A model generated the notes under the pieces. The model did not search any database. It had not been told where the DNA came from and worked only from the letters and a program-made list of their open reading frames with translations. Below are positions 15,801-23,341 of a stretch of DNA of 44,463 nt, in pieces; the stretch's first letter is position 1; every line of letters starts with the position of its first letter. A program made the translations under genes and the position numbers. Source of the DNA: J005 sp964613235 (lineage in GTDB: Bacteria; Pseudomonadota; Zetaproteobacteria; Mariprofundales; Mariprofundaceae); contig CAZTGM010000006.1 of NCBI GenBank assembly GCA_964613235.1, positions 1-44,463 of the forward strand, given 5' to 3'.

Positions 15801-16310
15801 AAAACGGATTTGCCGATTAATCTGGCGATTGAAGCATCGACCGTCAGAGTCGTTGATGACGATGGTTCGCAGATCGGGGTGCTTTCTCTTCAGGAAGCGG
15901 TTGCCCGGGCTGAAAAAAAGGGTCTGGACCTGGTGATGATGGCTGCCAAGGCCGATCCGCCGGTGTGCAAGATCATGGACTACGGCAAATACAAGTATGA
16001 GCAGAGCAAGAAGGCAAATCTGGCCAAGAAGCGTCAGCATGTCATGCAGATCAAGGAAGTGAAAGTTGGTGCGAATACCGACAGCCATGATCTGGAAGTC
16101 AAGCTGAAGCAGGTAAGGAAGTTTCTCGGACAGGGAAACAAGGTAAAGGTTTCGCTTCGTTTTCGTGGCCGTGAAATGGCGCATACGAACCGGGGTGCGG
16201 ACCAGTTGAAGTTTATTGCGGCGCAGGTGGAAGATCTCGGGAAACCGGAAAAGATGCCGAACCTCGAAGGTCGGCAGATGATCATGGTGCTGGCGCCACA
16301 GAAGAAGTAA
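15798..16310 (+). CDS. infC: Translation initiation factor IF-3
   Basis: IF-3 binds the 30S subunit, prevents premature 50S joining and checks the start codon and initiator tRNA. The N-terminal domain (residues 1-75) carries SQIGVLSLQEAVARAEKKG followed by LDLVMMAAKADPPVCKIMDY and GKYKYEQSKK; a basic linker leads to the C-terminal domain with QIKEVKVGANTDSHDLEVK, KVKVSLRFRGREMAH and the final LAPQKK. From the AUC at 15798 the product is 170 residues and reads MKTDLPINLAIEAS, close to the usual PINxxI start; a TTG start at 15810 would give 166 residues. The gene lies between thrS and rpmI, as in many bacteria. Confidence 0.93.
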   Translation: MKTDLPINLAIEASTVRVVDDDGSQIGVLSLQEAVARAEKKGLDLVMMAAKADPPVCKIMDYGKYKYEQSKKANLAKKRQHVMQIKEVKVGANTDSHDLEVKLKQVRKFLGQGNKVKVSLRFRGREMAHTNRGADQLKFIAAQVEDLGKPEKMPNLEGRQMIMVLAPQKK

Positions 16311-16323
16311 GGAAGGTACGAAT

Positions 16324-16521
16324 ATGCCTAAGATGAAATCGAACAGTGGGGCTGCCAAGCGTTTTTCCAAGACCGGCAGCGGAAAATGGAAGCGCAACAA
16401 GGCGTTTTCCAGCCATATCCTGACCAAGAAGTCGCAGAAGCGTAAGCGCGGTTTCCGTCAGAGCGATCTGGTTGCTCCGGCCGATGCCGGTGCGCTGACC
16501 AGGCTCGTACCGTACAAGTAA
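16324..16521 (+). CDS. rpmI: 50S ribosomal protein bL35
   Basis: This 65-residue, strongly basic protein has the bL35 signature MPKMKSNSGAAKRFSKTGSG, followed by KRNKAFSSHILTKKSQKRKR and the LVAPADAGALTRLVPYK ending. It belongs to the large subunit. It sits 13 bases after infC and 18 bases before rplT, the standard infC-rpmI-rplT unit, which in E. coli is repressed at the translational level by L20. AAGGAAGGTACGAAT immediately before the ATG includes the ribosome site. Confidence 0.97.
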   Translation: MPKMKSNSGAAKRFSKTGSGKWKRNKAFSSHILTKKSQKRKRGFRQSDLVAPADAGALTRLVPYK

Positions 16522-16539
16522 ACAGAACAGGAGACATCT

Positions 16540-16893
16540 ATGCCTCGCGTAAAATCCGGTGTGCAGGCGCACGCCCGTCACAAGAAAGTTATTAAGGCTG
16601 CCGCAGGCTATCGCGGTCGCCGCAAGAGCTGTTTCCGTACAGCGACTCAGGCCGTCGACAAGGCGCGTCAGTACGCGTATCGTGATCGTAAGGTCAAGAA
16701 ACGTGAATTCCGCAGCCTGTGGATCACCCGCATCAATGCAGCGGCACGTCAGCATGGTTTGAGCTATTCCCGCTTCATGTATGGTCTGGGGCAGGCCGGC
16801 GTTGAACTGGACCGCAAGGTACTGGCCGATATTGCTGTACAGGACAAGAGCGCGTTTGCCCAGTTGGCAGAACTCGCCCGCGCCAATCAGTAA
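16540..16893 (+). CDS. rplT: 50S ribosomal protein bL20
   Basis: The 117-residue basic protein begins MPRVKSGVQAHARHKKVIK, continues with AAGYRGRRKSCFRTA and DRKVKKREFRSLWITRINAA, and ends in the compact helical domain (YSRFMYGLGQAGVELDRKVLADIA), all standard bL20. L20 is needed early in 50S assembly and, in E. coli, represses its own operon by binding the rpmI leader. It is the last gene of the thrS-rplT block, and a clear intrinsic terminator follows 38 bases after its stop. GGAGA sits 7 bases before the ATG. Confidence 0.97.
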   Translation: MPRVKSGVQAHARHKKVIKAAAGYRGRRKSCFRTATQAVDKARQYAYRDRKVKKREFRSLWITRINAAARQHGLSYSRFMYGLGQAGVELDRKVLADIAVQDKSAFAQLAELARANQ

Positions 16894-16931
16894 TAACGGG
16901 CCGGATCAAACCGGCTTAAGCAAAATGATGG

Positions 16932-16961
16932 AAGCAGGGCTGACAAGGCCCTGCTTTTTTT
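16932..16961 (+). terminator. Rho-independent terminator after rplT
   Basis: A GC-rich hairpin, GCAGGGC (16934-16940) with GCCCTGC (16948-16954) around a 7-base loop, is extended by two A-T pairs and followed by seven T (16955-16961). It ends the thrS-infC-rpmI-rplT message. pheS, 78 bases further on, should therefore have its own promoter or be reached by read-through; TAAAAT at 16982-16987 is a possible -10. Confidence 0.9.
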
Positions 16962-17039
16962 GTAGCAGTTTGTTTTATTGGTAAAATACATGTTTCATGC
17001 AGCCGCTGCTAGCCTTGCATGTGTTCTGGGGGAGTTGCT

Positions 17040-18095
17040 ATGTCCGAGTTGGAATCACTGAACGATCAGCTTGATCGCCTGCGCGAGAAGGCCGTGAGTG
17101 CTTTTACTGCAGCAGCAGGGCTGGATGAACTGGAGCAGTTGCGTGTCAAATACCTGGGCAAAAAGGGTGAATTGACGGAAGTGCTTAAAGGCGTGGGGCG
17201 CCTGGCACCCGAGCAAAGGCCGTTAATCGGCAAGCTCGTCAATGAGATCAAACAGCTGCTGGCCGAGTCGCTTGCCGGGCGTGAACATGAATTGCAGGCC
17301 ATTGCCGAGCAGCAACGGATTGAGGCCGAGCGGATTGATGTGACTCTGCCGGGCCGCACCCTGCCGCAGGGGGCGATTCATCCGGTGCAACAGGGGCTGG
17401 AAGAGATGACGGCAATTTTCCGGCAGCTGGGCTTCAGTGTGGCGGAGGGGCCGGAAATTGAGGACGAGTTCCATAATTTCGATGCCCTGAATATTCAGCC
17501 GGAGCATCCGGCACGGGCCATGCACGATACGTTCTTTTTCGATGATGGTTATCTTTTGCGTACCCATACTTCACCGGTGCAGATTCGCGCCATGCAGAGC
17601 CTGCTCAAGCGCGGTGGGACGCCACCGGTGGCCGTCGTGGCGCCGGGCAGGGTGTATCGCTGTGACTACGATATGACGCATTCACCAATGTTTCATCAGG
17701 TGGAGGTGTTTCAGGTCGGCCGCGATATCTCGATGGCGCATCTGAAGGGCGTACTGAAGTTCTTTTTGTCCAGCTATTTCGGCAGAGATTTGCCGATTCG
17801 TTTGCGTCCCAGCTATTTTCCGTTCACCGAGCCATCGGCGGAGGTGGATATCGGTTGCGTGTTCTGTGACGGCAAGGGATGCCGGGTATGCAAGCAGACC
17901 GGCTGGCTGGAGGTGCTGGGCAGTGGCATGATTCATCCGAATGTATTGCAGGCCGTGGGCATCGATCATCGTGAATATTCCGGTTTTGCCTTCGGGTTAG
18001 GTGTGGAGCGGTTGGTGATGCTGAAACACGGTATTCCGGATTTGCGGCTGTTTTTCGAGAATGATGTGCGTTTTCTCAGGAGGATGGGATCGTGA
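17040..18095 (+). CDS. pheS: Phenylalanyl-tRNA synthetase alpha subunit
   Basis: PheS is the catalytic half of the (alpha-beta)2 enzyme. The 351-residue product has an N-terminal coiled-coil (residues 1-85) that contacts tRNA-Phe, then the class II core: motif 1 around HPVQQGLEEMTAIFRQLGF, the TSPVQIRAMQ stretch, motif 2 with FHQVEVFQVG and motif 3 with FAFGLGVERLVML. A short Cys-rich CVFCDGKGCRVCKQTGW insertion is the one commonly seen in bacterial PheS. GGGGGAG lies 6 bases before the ATG at 17040. The stop overlaps the pheT start (GTGA). Confidence 0.96.
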   Translation: MSELESLNDQLDRLREKAVSAFTAAAGLDELEQLRVKYLGKKGELTEVLKGVGRLAPEQRPLIGKLVNEIKQLLAESLAGREHELQAIAEQQRIEAERIDVTLPGRTLPQGAIHPVQQGLEEMTAIFRQLGFSVAEGPEIEDEFHNFDALNIQPEHPARAMHDTFFFDDGYLLRTHTSPVQIRAMQSLLKRGGTPPVAVVAPGRVYRCDYDMTHSPMFHQVEVFQVGRDISMAHLKGVLKFFLSSYFGRDLPIRLRPSYFPFTEPSAEVDIGCVFCDGKGCRVCKQTGWLEVLGSGMIHPNVLQAVGIDHREYSGFAFGLGVERLVMLKHGIPDLRLFFENDVRFLRRMGS

Positions 18096-20446
18096 AAATA
18101 CCGTTTTCGTGGTTGAAGGAACACACGCCGGTCAAGGTATCGGTTGATGATGTGGTGGATACGCTGATCCGTCTGGGACATGAGGTGGAGGGGGTGGAAA
18201 CGCCGTGTCAGGACGTACAGGGCGTGCGAGTTGGTCTGATCGTTGAGAAAGCTCCTCATCCCAATGCAGATCGATTGAGCCTGCTGAAAGTCGATATTGG
18301 CGAAACCGAGCCGCTGGCTATTGTCTGTGGTGCCAGTAATATGGATGTTGGCGACAAGGTTCCGGTTGCGACGGTTGGCACGAAGCTGCCCAATGGTCTG
18401 AGCATCAAGAAAGGTAAAATTCGCGGGGAAGTCAGTTTCGGCATGTGCTGTTCGGAAGCCGAGCTGGGGCTGGCCGAGGATGCCGAGGGCTTGCTGATTT
18501 TGTCCGGTGAAGCGCCTGTCGGAATGGAGGTCGGCGAATGGCTGGGGCTGGAAGAGGCCGTATTCGATCTCTCCATTACACCGAATCGCGGCGATTGCAT
18601 GAGTGCGCATGGTCTGGCTCGCGAACTGGCAGCAGATATGGCTCTGCCGATGGCGCATGTCAAGGCGGTTCATCTGGATGATGATGCTTCCGTTGCCAGT
18701 CCTTGTGCGGATATTGTGGCCAGTGAGGACTGCCCATGTTATCTGAGTCGCCGCATTGAAGGAGTGCATGTCACTGAGTCGCCGGCGTGGATGCAGCAGG
18801 GATTGCTGCTGGCAGGTATGCGGCCGGTCAATGGTATTGTCGATGTACTCAATTATACGATGCTTTATCTGGGACAGCCGATGCATGCGTTTGATGCGGA
18901 TAAATTGCGGGGTGGTTTGCAGGTGCGCAGGGCTGTGCAGGGAGAGTCGTTTGCGGCTCTGGACGGACGTAAGCTGCAACTTACCGATGAGGATCTGGTC
19001 GTCGCCGATGCTGATCATGCGGTGGCGCTGGCCGGTATCATGGGCTCCGAAGATTCTGGCGTGGATGAGGGTAGCGTGAATATTGTGCTGGAATCCGCTT
19101 ATTTTCGTCCGGCCACGATCAGTCGTTCGCGCCGCTGTCATGGCATGGTCTCGGAAGCATCCATGCGCTTTGAGCGCGGTGTCGATCCGGCCATGGTCGA
19201 GATCGCGATGAAGCAGGCAAGCAAAATCATTGTTGACCTTTACGGCGGCAAGGCCGGGCCTGTTGAGCGGGCTGGCAGCATTGAGCAAATCAATGCCAGG
19301 CGCATGGTGGATTGCCGTGTTCCGGATATTGAATCGCGACTGGGCATTGCAATTCCGGAGAGTGTGGACCGGACGCTGGAACGCATGGGCTTTTCGATCA
19401 GGCGTCAGGGGGACAGGCTGGAAGTGGGGGTGCCGGCTTTTCGGCATGATATTGCCATTGCGGAAGATATGGCCGAAGAATATGCCCGCATTATCGGCTT
19501 TGACCGCATTCCCGAACGTATGCCGCCGTTATCGGCAGGGCGCGTGGAACAGGTGGATGACAGCGTTCGTCTGGCCGTTGCCGGCGGTGCCGTACAGGTG
19601 ATTACCTATGCATTTATCGCTGCCGACGAGCAACGTCATTTTGTCAGTGATGATGGCTATGATCTGGTGCTGTCCAATCCGATTTCCGAGGCCATGAGTG
19701 TCATGCGCAGGAGTCTGTGGCCGGGACTGCTGAATGTGGCCAAATACAATATGAATCGCCAGCAGGCCGGTGTATCGCTGGTGGAACAGGGCCGGATTTA
19801 CGAAGCATTGGGTGATGCACGCCGGGAACACAATATGCTGGCTTGGCTGTTGGCTGGTGAGGTGGAATCCGATCAGTGGTATGCCAGGGGGCGCATGGCG
19901 GATTTTTTTGATCTCAAAGGGGCCGTGGATGCTTGGCTGGCCAAACGCAGACTTACAGCCCGCTGGGTTGCGGATGATGCGTTGACTGGCCTGCAGTCGG
20001 GACAGGCGGCAAGGATTATGGTTGGCAAGCACCAGGTTGGTATGATCGGACGTGTGGCACGTCATGTGGCGGCATCTTACGAACTTGAGATGCCGGTGTA
20101 TGTTGCTGCGCTCGATCTCGACCTGTTGCCGGAAGGACGTTCGCCCAGATATGTCCAGGTGCCCGAATTTCCGGGGGTGCAGCGGGATCTGGTGTTCCTG
20201 TTTGACAAGGGAGTGATTGCCGAGAAGGTAATTCGCTGTGTGCAACAAGCCGCTGGCAAGCTGCTGGCTGAAGTCCATGTCTTCGATGTGTATCACGGAC
20301 AGGGTGTGCCGGAAGGGAAAATCAGCATGGGTATTCGTTTTACGCTGCAGGATGCAACGCGCACCCTGACACAGGCGGATTCCGATGCCGTATCCGAAGC
20401 GATAGTTGCAGCCGTTGAAAAGCAGTTCGGCGCGTCATTGCGCTAG
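18092..20446 (+). CDS. pheT: Phenylalanyl-tRNA synthetase beta subunit
   Basis: PheT (784 residues) provides tRNA recognition and editing of Tyr-tRNA-Phe. In order: N-terminal substrate domain (MKIPFSWLKEHTP), an EMAP-type OB domain at about residues 40-150 (VEKAPHPNADRLSLLKVDIG...GEVSFGMCCSEAELGL), B3/B4 editing domain (about 205-375, with the conserved NYTMLYLGQPMHAFDADKL), B5, the catalytic-like core (EDMAEEYARIIGFDRIPE) and a C-terminal anticodon-binding FDX-ACB domain (about 690-784, VPEFPGVQRDLVFLFDKG). The start is GTG at 18092, preceded by TCAGGAGG and overlapping the pheS stop. No ihfA follows, unlike in E. coli. Confidence 0.96.
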   Translation: MKIPFSWLKEHTPVKVSVDDVVDTLIRLGHEVEGVETPCQDVQGVRVGLIVEKAPHPNADRLSLLKVDIGETEPLAIVCGASNMDVGDKVPVATVGTKLPNGLSIKKGKIRGEVSFGMCCSEAELGLAEDAEGLLILSGEAPVGMEVGEWLGLEEAVFDLSITPNRGDCMSAHGLARELAADMALPMAHVKAVHLDDDASVASPCADIVASEDCPCYLSRRIEGVHVTESPAWMQQGLLLAGMRPVNGIVDVLNYTMLYLGQPMHAFDADKLRGGLQVRRAVQGESFAALDGRKLQLTDEDLVVADADHAVALAGIMGSEDSGVDEGSVNIVLESAYFRPATISRSRRCHGMVSEASMRFERGVDPAMVEIAMKQASKIIVDLYGGKAGPVERAGSIEQINARRMVDCRVPDIESRLGIAIPESVDRTLERMGFSIRRQGDRLEVGVPAFRHDIAIAEDMAEEYARIIGFDRIPERMPPLSAGRVEQVDDSVRLAVAGGAVQVITYAFIAADEQRHFVSDDGYDLVLSNPISEAMSVMRRSLWPGLLNVAKYNMNRQQAGVSLVEQGRIYEALGDARREHNMLAWLLAGEVESDQWYARGRMADFFDLKGAVDAWLAKRRLTARWVADDALTGLQSGQAARIMVGKHQVGMIGRVARHVAASYELEMPVYVAALDLDLLPEGRSPRYVQVPEFPGVQRDLVFLFDKGVIAEKVIRCVQQAAGKLLAEVHVFDVYHGQGVPEGKISMGIRFTLQDATRTLTQADSDAVSEAIVAAVEKQFGASLR

Positions 20447-20547
20447 CAGTTGCTTGTCCACCTTGAGTCTCTCATGCCGGCAACTGGGATAGACAGGTGT
20501 CGGTAGTCAAAAACCTGTATTTCTGCTATTAATTGGAGGTTCGCTCC

Positions 20548-20958
20548 ATGGCAGAAAATGGGGGAGGGGTAATGCAACGCAGACGATTTAATACCGAAGA
20601 GGCGGTACGCCATATTCTGGCCTTGCTAGGCGGGGCGGTGACCACGGCCATTGTGTCCGGTATCTATGGTTCATCACTGGTGCTAGAAGCGTTGGTATTC
20701 TTTGGTGCCACTATTGCTACAGGTTATTTTCTTGGCCTGTATCGTCCGGCACCGGATATCGAACTGGTGGGCGGCGATGTCGAGCATATGATCGGCCGTC
20801 GGGTGAGGGTCATGAAGGCCATTAACCCCAGAGGCAAGATTCTTTATCACAGCGCATTGTGGACGGCTGTGTCGGATACGCCGATTGAAGAGGACGAGTG
20901 GGTCGAGATTGTGGCCGTCAAGGGCAAAATTGTTACCGTCAAACGATGGGGAAGCTGA
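20548..20958 (+). CDS. NfeD-like membrane protein with C-terminal OB fold
   Basis: The 136-residue product has a hydrophobic N-terminal half with two predicted helices (about residues 22-42 and 45-65) and a C-terminal domain with MIGRRVRVMKAINPRGKIL...WTAVSDTPIEEDEWVEIVAVKGKIVTVKRW. This pattern (G-x-x-G-x-x-x-x-x-L-x-P-x-G-K, then VEIVxVxGxxVxV) is the NfeD OB-fold domain. NfeD proteins usually work with a membrane serine protease or a stomatin; neither is in this window, so it is an orphan and its role is unknown. GGAGG at 20535-20539 is 8 bases from the ATG at 20548; a TTG at 20533 overlaps that site. The 101-base gap after pheT holds two weak inverted repeats without a T-run. Confidence 0.75.
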   Translation: MAENGGGVMQRRRFNTEEAVRHILALLGGAVTTAIVSGIYGSSLVLEALVFFGATIATGYFLGLYRPAPDIELVGGDVEHMIGRRVRVMKAINPRGKILYHSALWTAVSDTPIEEDEWVEIVAVKGKIVTVKRWGS

Positions 20959-20961
20959 TTG

Positions 20962-21537
20962 ATGCATGTATGTCTGATTGCCGGAGTCGATGAGGTCGGG
21001 CGAGGACCGCTGGCCGGTCCGGTGGTGACGGCTGCGGTGATTCTGCATGCGCAGGATCCGTTAATGGGACATTACCGTGATTCGAAAAAACTATCTGAAA
21101 AAAAACGATTGGCCATGTATCACCATATTCGACGGCATGCCGTGGCTTATGCTGTGGCGTTGGCCGATGTGGAGGAAATCGATCGGTTAAATATCCTGCA
21201 CGCCACCATGCTGGCCATGCGGCGCAGCGTGGAGCGCCTGAATATTGACCCGGAAAAGGTGCTGGTTGACGGCAATCGCGTACCTTCCCTGCATGTGCCT
21301 GCCGAGGCTGTGGTCGGTGGTGACGACAGTGTGCAGCAGATCGCGGCCGCCTCCATTGTGGCCAAGGTGGTCCGGGATCGCATGATGCAATGGATTGCGG
21401 CGCGTTATCCCGTTTATGGCTTTGCCTCGCACAAGGGCTATGGCACGAAAGTCCATCTGCAGGCCTTGCGTGAGCATGGCCCCTGTCCATGGCACCGCAG
21501 AAGCTTTGCACCGGTACAAAAGGCTATGCGTCACTGA
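20962..21537 (+). CDS. rnhB: Ribonuclease HII
   Basis: RNase HII cuts RNA in RNA-DNA hybrids and removes single ribonucleotides from DNA. The 191-residue product carries the metal-binding acidic residues of the family: Asp and Glu in GVDEVGRGPLAGPVV (residues about 7-21), Asp in VLVDGN, and Asp in VAKVVRDRMM. GDDSVQQIAAASI and the YGFASHKGYGT motif are also typical. I chose the ATG at 20962 with GGGGAAG (20948-20954) 7 bases upstream, 3 bases after the NfeD-like gene. Its stop codon touches the stop codon of the convergent antiporter gene with no base between. Confidence 0.96.
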   Translation: MHVCLIAGVDEVGRGPLAGPVVTAAVILHAQDPLMGHYRDSKKLSEKKRLAMYHHIRRHAVAYAVALADVEEIDRLNILHATMLAMRRSVERLNIDPEKVLVDGNRVPSLHVPAEAVVGGDDSVQQIAAASIVAKVVRDRMMQWIAARYPVYGFASHKGYGTKVHLQALREHGPCPWHRRSFAPVQKAMRH

Positions 21538-23199
21538 TTATGCCTGTTCGTTTTGCGCCGGCAATATGCCCAGCGTTTGCAACATTTCAAGGCTAAGCAT
21601 GTGGTCACTTCCGAAGGTATCGGCAACCACTTCCGTGGCGCCTGCCTGATAGAACTGGTAGAGATGCATTTCCTTGCGTGTGCGGACAATAATGGGGATG
21701 TCCGTGTCGACGGCACGGACGCGGCGAATGATTTTCATGGTTGTATTAAAATCGATCAGGCTGATAACCAGAGCCGCAGCACGCGACAGCCCACAGGCCC
21801 GCAGCAGTTCGAGACTTCCGGCATCACCATAGGAAACCGGTTGGCCGGCGGCTACGCCGCGCCGTACCTGTTCGGGGTCGAGGTCGATGGCCAGACAGGG
21901 GATATGATATTCGCATAATAAGTTGATGCTATGACGACCGATCCGACCATAACCGCAGACAATAATGTGATGGTGAAGGGAACGGGAAGCCTCGCTGATT
22001 TTACGGCGTATTTCCTCGTGACTTCTTTTCACGGCTGCAGGCATCAGGCGAGTGGTGATCAGACCATTGTATCGCATCATGAGTGGGGCTGCGATCATGC
22101 TTAACAGCATGGCGGCAAGCACGGTTTGTCCCTCGGTGACGCTGAAAATCGCACCATCCATGGCCAGAATCAGGATGGCAAAGCCGAATTCCCCACCATG
22201 GGCCAGAATCAGAGCTGTGCGCATGGATACGGCGGTATTCCAGCCGCTCAGTCGGCAGAACGCCATAACAATAAGCATTTTGCAGGTGAGAAGCACGATG
22301 AACAGTAACAGCACGGAAGGCCAGATATCGTGCAGTCCGGTCACGTCGAGCATCATGCCGATAGTGATGAAAAACAGACCGAGAAGAACATCCCGGAAGG
22401 GACGGATTTCTGATTCCACTTGATGGCGAAATTCTGTCTCACTGAGCATGACGCCGGCAAGAAAGGCTCCGAGTGCAAAACTCAGGCCGACGGCATGCGT
22501 TGCCCAGGCAGAGCAGAGGACGATCAGCAATACAGCCAAAGTGAACAATTCGGCAGATTGAAAGCGGGCGACTTCGCGAAACCATGGTCGCAGTATCCAG
22601 TGGCCAAAAGCAAAAAACAGGGCGAGAGCCAGAGCCCCTTCAAGCAAGGCGCTGAGAACGGTGAACGTGTCTGCTTTGCCGGCACCATCACTGAGCATTG
22701 AAACCAGAATCAGGAAGGGAACGACCATGATATCCTGAAACAGCAGGATGCCCAGGCTGTTGCGCCCGTGGCGGGTATGCAACTCCACCTGGTCGGTCAG
22801 TGCCTTGGTGACCAGTGCCGTGGACGACATGGCAATGATGCCGCCAAGCACCAGTGCGCTTGCCAGCGGCATGCCCAGGATAACGGCAACAAGAGTGGTT
22901 AATGTTGCTGTCATCAGCACCTGGGCACTGCCCAGCCCCAGTACGGCGGCTTTCATGCGTCGTAATTGCGCAACGGAGAATTCCAGGCCGATACTGAACA
23001 TCAGAAACACGACGCCGAATTCCGCCAGCACGCGAATATGTTCAATATCATTAACCAGGCCCAGCATATAGGGGCCAACCGCAATGCCGACGATGAAATA
23101 ACCGAGTACTGCGGGCACACGCAGGCGAAGAAACAACATCATGATGCATACGGTGGCCAGCAGGATGATCAATGTGTCATTCAGATAGCTGTACTCCAT
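21538..23199 (-). CDS. CPA2 family monovalent cation:proton antiporter (KefB/YbaL-like)
   Basis: The 553-residue product has about 12-13 membrane helices in the first 380 residues (Na_H_Exchanger domain; RVPAVLGYFIVGIAVGPYML and VFLMFSIGLEFSVAQLRRMK are typical CPA2 segments), then a cytoplasmic RCK/TrkA-N domain (from about residue 410, HIIVCGYGRIGRHSINLL) that should bind NAD(H) or a nucleotide. The TrkA-C domain is absent. K+/H+ exchange is the likeliest activity, as in KefB/KefC and YbaL. The glutathione-regulated subgroup cannot be claimed because no KefF/KefG partner gene is adjacent. GGAGG precedes the ATG at 23199. K+ transporters are frequent c-di-AMP targets, which is of interest given cdaA nearby, but that link is inference. 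Confidence 0.88.
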   Translation of the reverse strand: MEYSYLNDTLIILLATVCIMMLFLRLRVPAVLGYFIVGIAVGPYMLGLVNDIEHIRVLAEFGVVFLMFSIGLEFSVAQLRRMKAAVLGLGSAQVLMTATLTTLVAVILGMPLASALVLGGIIAMSSTALVTKALTDQVELHTRHGRNSLGILLFQDIMVVPFLILVSMLSDGAGKADTFTVLSALLEGALALALFFAFGHWILRPWFREVARFQSAELFTLAVLLIVLCSAWATHAVGLSFALGAFLAGVMLSETEFRHQVESEIRPFRDVLLGLFFITIGMMLDVTGLHDIWPSVLLLFIVLLTCKMLIVMAFCRLSGWNTAVSMRTALILAHGGEFGFAILILAMDGAIFSVTEGQTVLAAMLLSMIAAPLMMRYNGLITTRLMPAAVKRSHEEIRRKISEASRSLHHHIIVCGYGRIGRHSINLLCEYHIPCLAIDLDPEQVRRGVAAGQPVSYGDAGSLELLRACGLSRAAALVISLIDFNTTMKIIRRVRAVDTDIPIIVRTRKEMHLYQFYQAGATEVVADTFGSDHMLSLEMLQTLGILPAQNEQA

Positions 23200-23233
23200 G
23201 GCACCTCCGCCGGTGAATGCCGGACCTGTCTTT

Positions 23234-23262
23234 AACGTATGCTAAAGCGGATGAATTCACAA
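23234..23262 (-). promoter_or_regulatory. Candidate promoter for the antiporter gene
   Basis: On the minus strand TTGTGA (23262-23257) and TACGTT (23239-23234) are separated by 17 bases, 35 bases before the start of the antiporter gene. The match to the sigma-70 consensus is partial (4 of 6 and 3 of 6). This is the only gap between two divergent genes (antiporter and mutS), so promoters must lie within 23200-23341. Confidence 0.3.
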
Positions 23263-23341
23263 GCCGGGATTTGCGTTGCAGGGGGTGCCAATAGCGTTTT
23301 GATGGCTGTGCAAGACGATGCTGCATGCTACATTATGCGCA

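Noticed and set aside
16925..16984. A 19-codon ORF rich in Phe, Tyr and Trp upstream of pheS, resembling a pheM-type attenuation leader.
   Set aside because: Its Phe codons coincide with the T-run of the rplT terminator, so they are a by-product of that element. The Phe codons do not precede a separate attenuator hairpin.
17966..19447. Long open frame on the minus strand opposite pheT (and another at 8993-9967 opposite ftsH).
   Set aside because: They lie fully antisense to well-supported genes, have no family motifs and low-complexity His/Gln/Arg composition typical of shadow frames.
20447..20547. Two inverted repeats after pheT (CAGTTGC/GCAACTG and ACAGGT/ACCTGT) as a terminator.
   Set aside because: Loops are long (26 and 14 bases), stems short and no T-run follows.
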